From: an uncultured Oscillospiraceae bacterium
GTDB taxonomy: Bacteria; Bacillota; Clostridia; Oscillospirales; Acutalibacteraceae
Assembly: GCA_902478605.1 (NCBI GenBank)
Contig: CABSLQ010000015.1
Coordinates: 1 to 50,426, forward strand
Length of the DNA: 50,426 nt
Direction: 5' to 3'
Part shown: piece by piece, positions 7,363 to 16,465 of the stretch
Layout: every line of letters starts with the position of its first letter
Position numbering within the stretch: the first letter of the stretch is position 1
Made by a program: the position numbers and the translations under genes
Notes under the pieces: generated by a model
The model's input: only the letters and a program-made list of their open reading frames with translations
Told to the model about the DNA's origin: nothing
The model's database searches: none

Positions 7363-8946
7363 TCAGGAAATTTCCTCCGGGGCCTGCGCCTGCGTACCGC
7401 CGGCACGGACCTCCTCGAATTCCTTCTGAATTTCCTCCGAGGGGGGCGCCGTCAGCAGGGAAACCACCACGATGCACAGGCAGGAGAACAGGAACGCGGG
7501 CAGAAGCTCGTAAAGGTTCCACGCCCCGCCCAGCGGACGGATGAGCAGCTTCCAGACAAACACCATGCCGCCTCCGCCGATCATGCCCGCAACGGCGCCG
7601 GCGCGGTTGATGCGCTTCCAGAACAGGCTGAGCAGCATCAGCGGCCCGAAGGTCGCGCCAAAGCCCGCCCAGGCGAAGCTGACAATCGCGAAGATGACGC
7701 TTTTTTCATCCAGCGCGATGAAAATGGCGATAACCGTAATGACCAGCAGCGTGATACGGGAAATGAGCATAACCTGTTTATCCGTGGCCTTCCGGTGCAG
7801 GAGGCCCTGGTAAATGTTTTTGGAAAACGCCGAAGCAGCAATGAGCAGGTAGGAATCGGACGAGCTGATGGTGGCGGCCAGAATGCCCGCCATGACCAGC
7901 CCGGCCAGCAGGGGCGGCAGCAGGTTGGTGGAAAGCAGAATGAAGATGTTTTCCGCCGCGGTGTCGGTGGTCAGCGCGGCGGGATACAGCACGCGCCCCA
8001 CCACGCCGATAAACACCGCGACCGTCAGGGATATGACGACCCACACGGTGGCGATACGGCGGGAGCGGGTGAGCTCGCGCTCGGAGCGGATGGCCATAAA
8101 GCGCAGAAGCACCTGGGGCATGCCAAAATATCCAAGGCCCCATGCCACCGCTGAAATCACGCTGAGAAAGCCGTAGCTTCCGGCGGCACCGAATTGGGGC
8201 ACGCCGTTTGCCGCCTGCTGCACCCCGTCCACGGTAACCGGTGTGGCCACCCCGAAGAACTCCAGAAATCCGGGGATGGACCGTGCGTTATCCAGCACCG
8301 CGCCCAGGCCGCCCGCGGCCACGGTACCGGTCACCACAATGACAATCAGCGCCGCAATCATGACGATGGCCTGCATGAAATCGGAAACGCTTTCGGCGAG
8401 GAAGCCCCCGATGATGGTGTAGACCAACACGAAAATGGCCCCGACAATCATCATGGGAACATAGTCAAAACCGAACAGCGTGGAAAACAGCTTGCCGCAG
8501 GTGACCAGGCAGCTGGCTGCATAGACGGTAAAGAATATCAGAATGAACAGGGCCGAAACCGTCATGACCACTTTGCTTTTTTCGTGAAAGCGGTTAGAAA
8601 AGAATTCCGGCAGGGTAATGGCGTTGCCCGCTTTTTCGCTGTACCGGCGCAGCCTTCTCGACGTGATGAGCCAGTTGATATAGGTGCCCGCCGCCAGGCC
8701 GATGGCCGTCCACGCCGCGTCCGCAATGCCGCACCAGTACGCGACGCCCGGCAGGCCCATCAGCAGCCACCCGGACATGTCCGACGCTTCCGCACTCATG
8801 GCCGTAACCCACGGCCCCAGGGTACGTCCGCCAAGAAAATACGCCTCCGAATTCGCATTCGCCTTCCGGGCGAACGCGACGCCAATCCCGATCACCGCCG
8901 CCATATACACGACCATGGTGATCATAATCTGCACGGTATCTCCCAT
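7363..8946 (-). CDS. putP: Sodium/proline symporter (PutP type)
   Basis: 527 residues, a sodium:solute symporter family protein with about 13 hydrophobic helices. The PutP signature is clear near the N-terminus: EAYFLGGRTLGPW and then SAEASDMSGWLLMGLPG, the region that in PutP binds sodium and proline. Further family motifs are GLGYFGMPQVLLRFMAI and the SSSDSYLL stretch of TM8 that contributes to the sodium site. Length agrees with PutP (about 500). The start is ATG at 8946 (MGDTVQIMI), with GGAGG 6 bases upstream; the frame is open further but lacks a better site. It is monocistronic, with its own promoter at 8981-9009 and a terminator at 7294-7329. Probable role is uptake of proline as nutrient or compatible solute. 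A related substrate such as pantothenate is less likely given the signature. Confidence 0.9.
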   Translation of the reverse strand: MGDTVQIMITMVVYMAAVIGIGVAFARKANANSEAYFLGGRTLGPWVTAMSAEASDMSGWLLMGLPGVAYWCGIADAAWTAIGLAAGTYINWLITSRRLRRYSEKAGNAITLPEFFSNRFHEKSKVVMTVSALFILIFFTVYAASCLVTCGKLFSTLFGFDYVPMMIVGAIFVLVYTIIGGFLAESVSDFMQAIVMIAALIVIVVTGTVAAGGLGAVLDNARSIPGFLEFFGVATPVTVDGVQQAANGVPQFGAAGSYGFLSVISAVAWGLGYFGMPQVLLRFMAIRSERELTRSRRIATVWVVISLTVAVFIGVVGRVLYPAALTTDTAAENIFILLSTNLLPPLLAGLVMAGILAATISSSDSYLLIAASAFSKNIYQGLLHRKATDKQVMLISRITLLVITVIAIFIALDEKSVIFAIVSFAWAGFGATFGPLMLLSLFWKRINRAGAVAGMIGGGGMVFVWKLLIRPLGGAWNLYELLPAFLFSCLCIVVVSLLTAPPSEEIQKEFEEVRAGGTQAQAPEEIS

Positions 8947-8980
8947 ACGCTCCTCCACCCTCTCTGTAGATATCCACTCC

Positions 8981-9009
8981 ATTATACGGTATTCTCCCTT
9001 CCATAGCAA
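8981..9009 (-). promoter_or_regulatory. Promoter of the symporter gene
   Basis: On the minus strand TTGCTA (plus 9004-9009) and a perfect TATAAT (plus 8981-8986) are 17 bp apart, about 35 bases before the symporter start codon. Confidence 0.75.
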
Positions 9010-9211
9010 GACGGAGAAACGGAGAAAATACCGGCGTATTTTTGGGCGGGCTACGCCGGCGCCCATCAAAGGGGAGGGCGTCTGCCGGGATTCGGCGTCC
9101 GACGCATTGGCGACAGATCAAATTCATCGGATTAAAAGGGTATGGAGCCGATCCGTCCGGACCGGGGCCGCGGGCATCGGCAACGGCGGCTTTGTTCAGC
9201 CCCTCTCCATC

Positions 9212-9517
9212 CTACGCCTGGGCGGCAGGGCCGGTATCCGCCGCCGGCGTCTCAGTCTGCCTGGACAGCTTTTTCTGTTTTCTGCGGATCAGGAGGAAGG
9301 CCGTCAGAAGGACCGCCGCCGCAGCAGTGAGGAGAATCGCCGCCAGCGTCACCCAGCGGTAGCTGACCGCCAAAAGATAGCCCCAGTGGGAATCCATCGT
9401 CAGCAGATTTTCCCCGGCCACCATGGCCTGCATACAGATAGCCGCAATGTCCAGCCCGACGGCGAGTATACCGCATATGATGGTAAGGATCAAAAAAACA
9501 CGTCTTGCTGTTTTCAT
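9212..9517 (-). CDS. Small membrane protein with two transmembrane helices
   Basis: 101 residues. It begins MKTARRVFLILTIICGILAV, with a first helix at about residues 8-28 and a second at about 55-80 (WVTLAAILLTAAAAVLLTAF), followed by a basic stretch (LIRRKQKK) and a Thr/Ala/Pro tail. The loop between the helices (residues about 29-54) would lie outside the cell. Not recognised as a member of any named family. The ATG at 9517 has GAGGAGG 6 bases upstream. Its ATG overlaps the TGA of the preceding gene (ATGA at 9514-9517), so the two are translationally coupled and it is the last gene of the VWA operon. Function unknown. Confidence 0.75.
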   Translation of the reverse strand: MKTARRVFLILTIICGILAVGLDIAAICMQAMVAGENLLTMDSHWGYLLAVSYRWVTLAAILLTAAAAVLLTAFLLIRRKQKKLSRQTETPAADTGPAAQA

Positions 9518-11055
9518 TTTTTCCTCCTCTTGGCTCGGACAAAGAGAATGCTGTACACCACGAGCAGAGCGACCGCCGCCACAATGCACACAACCCAAAG
9601 CAGGATTTGCGCGCTGAACCAGGGCCTTTCCACAACCGCGCTGTACTTCGACTGGTTCCCGGCGGCGTCCGTTGCCAGGAGCTCCAGTCGGTTTTTCCCT
9701 GGGGACAGCGGGCAGCGGACGCTGAAATACCCGTTTTGGGTTTGAACCGGCTCGCCATTCAGGGTAAGGCTGGCCCCGCCCTCGGTGTGCCCTTCCAGGT
9801 ACACATAGCTCTCTGCGGTGGACTGCCCGTTGAGATCTTGCAGAATCGAGAGCTGCGGCGCCGTCACATCCACATGCAGGTCCTTGCCGAAGCTGCGGAT
9901 ATTACCGGACGGATCGGTTACATAAAAGGAAATGCGGTTGTCCCCTTCCTCCATGTCCACCCGGTAGCTGCCCGTCTGGCCGCTGTTCTCGGTGACCATG
10001 TCCCCATTGATCGCGGCGCTGACCGTATAGTCGCCGGTGAACGCCACCTGGACATAGACGGTTCTGGTGTTGAAATGGTCTCCCTCCGGGAAGGTGACCG
10101 TCACCCCGTCAAAGCTGCCGCGGGTCACCGTATGCCGTTCAAAATCGCCGGTGCTTCCCCAGCGTGCCGCCGCCACCGTGGCCTCCATCGTCGTGACGGA
10201 GTCCGGAAACTCCCCGAACCACTGGGTTTCGCCCTTCTCCACCCTCTCGTCGGTGAGCAGCTCCCCGGTGGAACCGTCATAGACACGGATCCGGTATTCG
10301 GAAGCATCCGCATTCTCCTGCCAGGAAAGCCACAAATCCTCGTCCAGCATCCGCGCCTGAACGCCGTCCAGCCTGGGCAGCGCGTCCCCCTGCCGCCAGG
10401 AAACCGGGCCGTCCGCATACTGGCAGGCGAAGATGCCGTCGGTTCCCACCGCCTTAAGATACAGGTAATAGTCTCCGGATTCCAGCCCGGACAGGGAAAA
10501 TTCGCACTGGCCAGCCGCTTCTCCCCTCACACGGCTCAGCCGCTGTCCGCCATAGCCGACCGGGTCAGGCGCCGCCCAAATTTCAAGCCACAGCTGTTCC
10601 TCGCTGTCCCGGATATCCCAGGAGGCAGTGCCGGTTTCTCCCGCAATCCGGACGGTAAACGAGGCGATGTCCATCCGCCCGGGCATCACGCCGGCGTCCA
10701 GCGTAACCGTTCCCAGCCCTTCGCCGGTTATCGTTACCCTCCAGGTCCCGGCCTCCGCCGTGGCAAACCAAAACATCAGCTCGCCGTCCCCGGCTTGCGC
10801 CTGCGGCATATTGTCTTTGTTATAGCTTTTGCCGCTTGGCGATGTGATCGTCACCTCCGCCTGTACCCCGCTGTTCTCCCACTGGATGGAAAACACATAG
10901 TTTTCTTTTGCCTCGTCCAGCCGGATTTCGTATTCCCCTGTCTTTGCCGCGGCCGTCGGCGGGAGCAGGAACAGGATAGAGGCGGCCAGGACAAGGAAAA
11001 GGACGAAAGGCCCGGTTCGCGCTTTCCGGCGTCGGGCATTTTTACAGGCCATCAT
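9514..11055 (-). CDS. Secreted, membrane-anchored beta-rich protein (Ig-like domains)
   Basis: 513 residues. A signal peptide (basic start MMACKNARRRKA, hydrophobic core about 16-33, AAAKTG) precedes an extracellular region of predicted beta domains. Residues about 40-150 resemble a pre-peptidase or Ig-like module next to VWA proteins (VFSIQWENSGVQAEVTITSP and TAEAGTWRVTITGEG). About 210-270 looks like a fibronectin type III unit (WLSWQENADASEYRIRVYDG). About 300-480 holds two Ig-like repeats (DNRISFYVTDPSGN and NRLELLATDAAGNQS). A single C-terminal helix (about 485-508) and the basic tail RAKRRKK anchor it outside the membrane. It lies 19 bases after the giant VWA gene and overlaps the next gene by 4 bases. 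Probably a partner of the VWA protein at the cell surface. Not recognised beyond domain type. Confidence 0.75.
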   Translation of the reverse strand: MMACKNARRRKARTGPFVLFLVLAASILFLLPPTAAAKTGEYEIRLDEAKENYVFSIQWENSGVQAEVTITSPSGKSYNKDNMPQAQAGDGELMFWFATAEAGTWRVTITGEGLGTVTLDAGVMPGRMDIASFTVRIAGETGTASWDIRDSEEQLWLEIWAAPDPVGYGGQRLSRVRGEAAGQCEFSLSGLESGDYYLYLKAVGTDGIFACQYADGPVSWRQGDALPRLDGVQARMLDEDLWLSWQENADASEYRIRVYDGSTGELLTDERVEKGETQWFGEFPDSVTTMEATVAAARWGSTGDFERHTVTRGSFDGVTVTFPEGDHFNTRTVYVQVAFTGDYTVSAAINGDMVTENSGQTGSYRVDMEEGDNRISFYVTDPSGNIRSFGKDLHVDVTAPQLSILQDLNGQSTAESYVYLEGHTEGGASLTLNGEPVQTQNGYFSVRCPLSPGKNRLELLATDAAGNQSKYSAVVERPWFSAQILLWVVCIVAAVALLVVYSILFVRAKRRKK

Positions 11056-11074
11056 GGCGTCTGCTCCCCCTCAC

Positions 11075-14000
11075 TCAAAATGTGTCTTCGTAATGGAACT
11101 TATCCCACAGCATAAGCCCCTCGCTGTCATACCAAGCCCGGGCCCAGTCGTCGTTGCAGTACACCTTGACGGCGATGGTGGTTCCGGAGGAGGTGCCGAC
11201 ATCGGCGGAAAACTCGATGCCTATCTGCTGATTGTCCCAGTTAACGTTCGCCCAGCTGCAGCGCAGATGCCCCTTTCCGCCAAGGCCGATCAATGCCGAC
11301 ACGCCGTCCTGATTCTGCCCGGCCCAGCGCACCGACACCTCGGCCTCCAGTTCGCCGCCGATGTCGATTCCCGCACAGGAAAGCTCCGCTCCGACGCCGG
11401 CTTTTACCAGGAATTTCTGGGTGCTGATCCCGATTTCCGCCGAGGCGATCTTTTGCTGCAGCAGCTCCAGATCCGCGCTCAAATCCAGCGACAGATCGCT
11501 GAAATTCAGCACCACCTGCGCATTCGAGATTTTCCCCAGTTCTCCCCAGCGGGTGATGCTGCGGGAGGCGCCGGTCTGCTTCCAGCCCAGCATCTTGAAA
11601 ACGTTGATATCCGCCTCGGCCAGCACCTTCAGGGTCACGTCCTTTTTATCCACCGTGTCGTCCGTGATAAACAGGCCGCTGGCCCCGGCCAGGCCTCCCC
11701 CGGCTTTGGTCAGGTTGAACACCTTGAAAATGGGGATCCCCGGATCCAGGGACGCCGCCACCTCCAGGCTGTCCGGATACCAGAAATACGAGCCGACCGC
11801 CACGTCAAGGGTACTGTCCGATTGCTTATTGCCGGGGATCAGCTTGATGCCCGGCATCAGAATGCTGACGTCAAAGCTCCAGTATTCATACGCCGGGTCC
11901 AGGGAGTTGATCTTCAGCCCCAGCTCCTTGACCGGGAAGAGGAAGAACTTTTTATTGTCCGGCAGGTCCAGGCTGACCTCGCCCCCGAAGCGCACGTCCG
12001 ACGCCCCCAGCGCCACCGACAGCTTGCCGGACAGGGGGAAGAAACGATCCCACTTTCCGCCCAGCGTTTTCACCAGCGCTTCCCGATCCTTTTTTGTCGC
12101 GGTGACGCCGCCGGTGAGCGCGGTCACCAGGTTATCCTCGATGGCGCCGAAATCGAGCGTCTCGGCGTCCAGCTGCAGCCGGTCGGCATACAGCGTGACC
12201 TTGGCGGCGGCGACTTCGGTGAAGCCCGGGAACTTGAAGGAGTAATCCCGCAGCTCGTCGCTCAGCGCCTGGCCGGATCCACCGGTGCCGAATGCGGTGT
12301 CGGATTCGCCCACATCCATGGAAAACGCCCCGTTGCGCACCACCAGATCCTGCCCCTGGAACATGTTCTCCGCAAAGGTGCGGCCCACCATGTTCTGCAG
12401 GCTGTTGCCGCTTTCGGACGTCTCCATCGCCTGCGCATAGCTGGCGTAGAGCTTGCCGTCGCCCTGCACCGCCCCGTTGGCCCCCAAATACAGCGCCTTT
12501 TGCCCCACCTGGGAAAGATCGTCGTCCGTCAGCTGGTCGTTGGGGGTTATGGTCAGCTCCGACGTGCTGTAGAGAAAGCCGTTGATGCTTACATTGCCGG
12601 AGGCGACCAGCTCGGTGCGACTGCCGCTCTCGCTGGTGACCCCGATATTGTCCGCCATGATAAACAGGTTGCCCATCTGTACGGAGGAAACCGTGCCGGC
12701 CCGGAATACGCGGAAGCCTTTGTAGAGGGCTGCCGCCCGCCCGTCCGGCCGGTGGACCCGCACCGGATAAAGGCCGGCCGCCAGGTTACCGCGGAGCTTG
12801 CCAGTCAGCTCACCGTCACTTTCCACTTGGATATCGGTCAGGGGGAGATCCCCGACACTGACGGTCATTCCCTTCTGAAATCCCGAACCGTGTACCGTGA
12901 CGGTGAGGCCGTTGCGGACGTCGCTTTGTGCCGCGCTGCCCGGCGACAGATAATATACGCTCAGGTCGCCGTCGGATGTCGGGTAAATCCGTGTGCCCTC
13001 CTCTTCCTCGGTTACCTCTTCGCCGGAAATCCGGTAGAATTTCACGTCATCGACCGCGTAGTCGGGAATCCCCACCGTCAGGCTGCGGGGATCGGCCTCC
13101 GGGTTATCCGTTATGGTGTATTCAAAGCAATAGTTGTTGATGATATACTGCTGGAGCAGCTGGTAAATATCCGCCAGCTCGGTGGCGGTTTCCGCCGCGA
13201 TGAACTTGCCGCCGGTGAGCTGGGCAATACTGCGCAGGTAGCCCGTGTTCACGTCGCCCAGGCCGACGGCAAAGATCGCCACGTCCTGCCGATTGGCCTG
13301 CGCCAGTACCTCCTGCATTTCCTCTTCGCTGTTGTTGTCCTGCCCGTCGGTGAGCAGGATGATCGCCCGCGTCCCGCTCTCGCCGTCCAGCTCGCCCAGC
13401 GCCGTGCGGATGGCGCCGGATATATTGGTGCCGCCCACGGCGGACAGGCCGCGGATGCCGCTGACCAGCTTATCCGGGGAATTGGTCAGGGAAACCGCCA
13501 CCGACGAGTCGTCGGCATACGGGATGAGCGCCATGCGCTGGGTCTCCCCATCCATATTCTCGGCGCAGGCTTCCGCCGCCAGTATGGCGTTCTCCATGGG
13601 CGATCCCGCCATGCTGCCGCTCTGGTCCATCACCAGGGCAATCGAAATCTGCTTGGCCTCTTCGTCCTGGATCAGCTCAAAATCCTTTATCTGGTACTGT
13701 GTATCAAACAGCTCAAAATCCGACTTGGCAAAGTCGTCCGCCGCGCCGAAAACCCGATCCTTTTCCCCGCTGATATTGACATAAGCACGGATGGTCGGGT
13801 ACTTTTCGGTATCCACCTTGCCGATGAGGATGGAAAGGCGGTCGTATTTGAGGGTGGACACCACAAAATCCGCCATGGTGCCGTTGACCGTTTCCCCTGA
13901 CGAGGACACGACGTTCTGGCTTTGCGTACGCACCAGCTGCTGCACCGCCGCGGTCAGGGCCGGGTCGCTTTCGCCCGCTTCGGTGGTGTTATAGGCCCCC

Positions 14001-15484
14001 ACCACCTCCTGCAAAGGCTCCACAATGGGAGAATCCTGCCGCAGCGTGCCGGCGTTGTCCACCACCTTCCATATGTACTCTTTGGCGTTGTCCCGTTCGT
14101 CCGCCGCTAGGTACAGCTTGGCAATCTGCAAATCCAGCAGCCCGCTCTTGTCACCGGTCAGCGGCTTTTTCGCAATCAGATAGTTCACTGCCCGGTTAAT
14201 ATCCAGCAGGGAGGCCTGCTTGCGCAGGTCTTCCGCCTCGTTCATCAGCCGGTCGTATTCCTCCTGCTGGGACGGAAGCGCGGTATTCAGCCCGCTGGCC
14301 TGCTCCTCCTTCTCCTCCGCCTGCTCCAACAATTTCTGGGCCTCGCTGTCAAGCGACGCGTCGCTGCTGCTCTGGCCGTTTTTAACCTGCTGCGCGATCA
14401 GATCGGTGTAGACCACCAGGTTGCTTTCGCTGCCGTCCAGCCCCACCAGCTTCTGGGCCAGCAGGCGCGCCTGCCCGTAATCGTTCTGCCGCGTATAATA
14501 TTTAATCGCCACCAGCAGGACGTCCTCGTCCTCGGGATACAGGGAGAGCAGCTCCTCGACCGTCGCCGGGTCCAGCCCGCTGAGATCGTTGAGCGTCATC
14601 GCCTTATCCAGACGGTAAAGCTCCTCCGTCTTCTCCTGCATCGCCTCGGCGGCGCCCCTCTGGTCGCAGATTTCCCGCACCAGCTCGTCCATACGCTCCC
14701 GCCGCTGTGTCTCGGTTACGGCGGCCGGGGAAGCCGCTGCTTCTTCGGCCGTCAGGGGAAGATCGGCCGCCGTACCCGTCATCTCTCCGGTTTCGGGATC
14801 CATCGTCACCCCCAAAACCCCGGCCGCCAGGGAGCGCAGCTCGAGCACCTGCGCGGCGGTGGGCTCCTCCAGGCCGCCTCTCGCAAGAAGCCGGTCTGCC
14901 TGAAAATAGACAGACAGGTACTCCCGATCTGCGGCGTCCGCCAACAGAGTGAGCAGCTCCCGATCCTCTTCCGGGCAGAGCTGCGCCCTTTCGCGGGCGG
15001 CCTCGCCGTGCCCGTCCAGAAGATACCGGTATGCAAAATCCAGATTCAGCCGCCAGGCGCCCGTGTCGATCCGGGAAAGCACGGCACCGGTGCCGGAGCA
15101 AAGAAACCCACAGGCCACCACGGCCAAGACGCACCAGTGCCCTATGCTTCGCGTAATGCGCAGCAGCCGGTGGCCCAGGATATCCACCGCCAGAAACACG
15201 GCAAACAGGCCGCACAGCGCCAGCAGTGGCAGCAGCGGCAGGCCGCTCATGAGATTCCGCCCGGCCAGCACCAGGCAGACGGCGGCCAGAACCGCCGCCG
15301 CCCCGACCGCAATAGGCCCCGCAAGGCGGCGCTTTTTTCCCGGCGGCGACGGCGGCAAAGGCGTTCCCGCATGGGGGGCCTGCGCTGCGGCACCCGTTTC
15401 TACCTCCGCTGCCGACAGCACCTGCCCGCAGTGCGGACAGACATTGCCGGTCGGTACCGATCCGCCACATCGAAAACAAGTCAC
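11075..15484 (-). CDS. Giant zinc-ribbon / transmembrane / VWA / IPT surface protein
   Basis: 1469 residues, starting with GTG at 15484 (AGGAGAGG upstream). Residues 3-19 form a zinc ribbon (CFRC...CPHC). About 54-135 hold three hydrophobic helices. About 150-430 is helical, repeat-like, with a charged coiled coil near 375-425. About 613-780 is a von Willebrand factor A domain with an intact MIDAS: D620, S622 and S624 (DQSGS), T686 (GGTNISG) and D713 (LLTDGQD). About 855-928 resembles an IPT/TIG domain (TVTVHGSGFQKGMTVSVGD). About 930-1469 is a long beta-rich part with no family I recognise. The zinc ribbon should be cytoplasmic and the rest probably outside. It is first in a three-gene operon with a promoter at 15638-15666. 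Likely role is adhesion, or protein binding through a metal-dependent site. I know of no described protein with this exact order of parts. Confidence 0.85.
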   Translation of the reverse strand: MTCFRCGGSVPTGNVCPHCGQVLSAAEVETGAAAQAPHAGTPLPPSPPGKKRRLAGPIAVGAAAVLAAVCLVLAGRNLMSGLPLLPLLALCGLFAVFLAVDILGHRLLRITRSIGHWCVLAVVACGFLCSGTGAVLSRIDTGAWRLNLDFAYRYLLDGHGEAARERAQLCPEEDRELLTLLADAADREYLSVYFQADRLLARGGLEEPTAAQVLELRSLAAGVLGVTMDPETGEMTGTAADLPLTAEEAAASPAAVTETQRRERMDELVREICDQRGAAEAMQEKTEELYRLDKAMTLNDLSGLDPATVEELLSLYPEDEDVLLVAIKYYTRQNDYGQARLLAQKLVGLDGSESNLVVYTDLIAQQVKNGQSSSDASLDSEAQKLLEQAEEKEEQASGLNTALPSQQEEYDRLMNEAEDLRKQASLLDINRAVNYLIAKKPLTGDKSGLLDLQIAKLYLAADERDNAKEYIWKVVDNAGTLRQDSPIVEPLQEVVGAYNTTEAGESDPALTAAVQQLVRTQSQNVVSSSGETVNGTMADFVVSTLKYDRLSILIGKVDTEKYPTIRAYVNISGEKDRVFGAADDFAKSDFELFDTQYQIKDFELIQDEEAKQISIALVMDQSGSMAGSPMENAILAAEACAENMDGETQRMALIPYADDSSVAVSLTNSPDKLVSGIRGLSAVGGTNISGAIRTALGELDGESGTRAIILLTDGQDNNSEEEMQEVLAQANRQDVAIFAVGLGDVNTGYLRSIAQLTGGKFIAAETATELADIYQLLQQYIINNYCFEYTITDNPEADPRSLTVGIPDYAVDDVKFYRISGEEVTEEEEGTRIYPTSDGDLSVYYLSPGSAAQSDVRNGLTVTVHGSGFQKGMTVSVGDLPLTDIQVESDGELTGKLRGNLAAGLYPVRVHRPDGRAAALYKGFRVFRAGTVSSVQMGNLFIMADNIGVTSESGSRTELVASGNVSINGFLYSTSELTITPNDQLTDDDLSQVGQKALYLGANGAVQGDGKLYASYAQAMETSESGNSLQNMVGRTFAENMFQGQDLVVRNGAFSMDVGESDTAFGTGGSGQALSDELRDYSFKFPGFTEVAAAKVTLYADRLQLDAETLDFGAIEDNLVTALTGGVTATKKDREALVKTLGGKWDRFFPLSGKLSVALGASDVRFGGEVSLDLPDNKKFFLFPVKELGLKINSLDPAYEYWSFDVSILMPGIKLIPGNKQSDSTLDVAVGSYFWYPDSLEVAASLDPGIPIFKVFNLTKAGGGLAGASGLFITDDTVDKKDVTLKVLAEADINVFKMLGWKQTGASRSITRWGELGKISNAQVVLNFSDLSLDLSADLELLQQKIASAEIGISTQKFLVKAGVGAELSCAGIDIGGELEAEVSVRWAGQNQDGVSALIGLGGKGHLRCSWANVNWDNQQIGIEFSADVGTSSGTTIAVKVYCNDDWARAWYDSEGLMLWDKFHYEDTF

Positions 15485-15637
15485 GATTTCCTCTCCTCTT
15501 CCCTCTTACTGTTCAGAAAGCAACCATCCGCCACTGTCCCGGCTGACCCCGTTTCCTGTGAAAGCGGTCAAACCGAAAAATCCCCTTTATCGGTATTCCC
15601 TTTTTAAAAAAAGATTGCATACCGGCGTTCTAATTAC

Positions 15638-15666
15638 AGTATAGCACAAGGAAGGTTAAAATCCAA
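15638..15666 (-). promoter_or_regulatory. Probable promoter of the VWA operon
   Basis: On the minus strand TTGGAT (plus 15661-15666) and TATACT (plus 15638-15643) are 17 bp apart. The leader to the GTG at 15484 would be about 150 bases, long enough for regulation, but I see no recognised riboswitch in it. Confidence 0.55.
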
Positions 15667-15789
15667 CGGGCAAGCATCCACTATTTTGCAAATAACGGGG
15701 CAGGCGAAGGCGTGTTGTGCGCACGCGAACGATATAAGGCCTGCGACGACGTGGGATAGTCAACGAAAAGATATCGCTTCCGGTCGGGC

Positions 15790-15831
15790 TACAAAATAAA
15801 AAAGCCGGCAACCCTTTACGAATTGCCGGCT
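15790..15831 (-). terminator. Minus-strand terminator upstream of the VWA operon
   Basis: On the minus strand AGCCGGCAA (plus 15823-15831) pairs with TTGCCGGCT (plus 15803-15811) and is followed by TTTTTATTTT. It insulates the VWA operon from transcription coming from the mobile-element region. No intact gene lies just upstream of it. Confidence 0.75.
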
Positions 15832-16183
15832 GCAGGTCTGTGTTTGGTTGATAAAAACGATACCCGGCTTCGGCGCGGGCCTTCCACCGAGACAAAGAAA
15901 AACCTGTGGTGCGCGGCTTGCTCACCGCAGGGCTGGAAAGATGGAATAAAAATTCCATTTGCGGTCGGGCCGCACAGCTGAAAATGGCTGGCGGCTCACT
16001 GCGGCTTGCTGGCCGCAGGCCTGGCTGGAGCCGCTGGCTTGGCCATACAAAACAGTCCGTATTTTATATCTAGATTCTACTTTTCGTAATGCTTGCAGTG
16101 CTGTCCCGCTCGGCCGCTTCGGTTTGCTTCTTCATCCTGTCCCAGCAAAAAAAGATACCCACTGATGGTCAAGTCGCACAATA
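15832..16183. other. Non-coding stretch, nothing recognised
   Basis: Short open frames on both strands have no family resemblance. Small palindromes occur, such as ATGGAA-TAAAAA-TTCCAT near 15941-15958. Otherwise nothing can be supported here. Confidence 0.45.
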
Positions 16184-16315
16184 GTCATGACCGCCCGTAA
16201 AACGGGTGGCATGAAGGAGCCCTAAAAGGGCATAGGAAGGCCAGCGCCTAAAAGACGCTGGCTTTCACAGCGTTCAAGCCGTAGTGGATTGATTACCGGC
16301 TACCCTTGAAAGGGT
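16184..16315 (+). ncRNA. Structured RNA-like run of consecutive hairpins (possible transposon-associated RNA)
   Basis: Consecutive stem-loops: TCATGACCGCCCGT/ACGGGTGGCATGA (16184-16213), GCCCTAAAAGGGC (16219-16231), GCCAGCG...CGCTGGC (about 16239-16262), AGCCG...CGGCT (about 16277-16301) and ACCCTTGAAAGGGT (16302-16315). Loops are A-rich on the plus strand (TAAA, TAAAA, TGAA), so the plus strand is probably the RNA. The dense, GC-clamped layout with no coding potential is what one sees in guide-RNA-like regions of IS200/IS605-type elements or MITE-like remnants. No tnpB-like gene is next to it. Identity unproven. Confidence 0.4.
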
Positions 16316-16465
16316 CGTCGTACTCTGTCAGCGCCAATGATAAAATGAAAAAAACGCCGGATAAAAAATGTAGGATTCTGGCAGAGAGGAGGAATACATG
16401 ATAGACTTTTTTCCGAACCAAAACAATGGAGCGGAAAGGAAGTCGGAAAGGAAGGAGAAAAATGG

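Noticed and set aside
11054..13900. 948-codon plus-strand open frame opposite the VWA gene
   Set aside because: Antisense shadow of a strongly supported minus-strand gene; composition is not protein-like and no ribosome binding site is present.
15656..15958. 100-codon minus-strand frame upstream of the VWA operon
   Set aside because: It runs through a terminator hairpin and the probable promoter; no family resemblance.
16150..16175. GTGCGACTTGA on the minus strand as a group II intron 5' end
   Set aside because: It matches GTGYG loosely, but no intron domains follow downstream and it is not linked to the domain V found at 44.2 kb.
16184..16315. HEARO/IscB omega-RNA or intron as the identity of the hairpin run
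   Set aside because: It does not resemble the IscB RNA I remember, no iscB follows and no domain V-like 34-base hairpin is present. Kept only as an unspecified structured RNA candidate.
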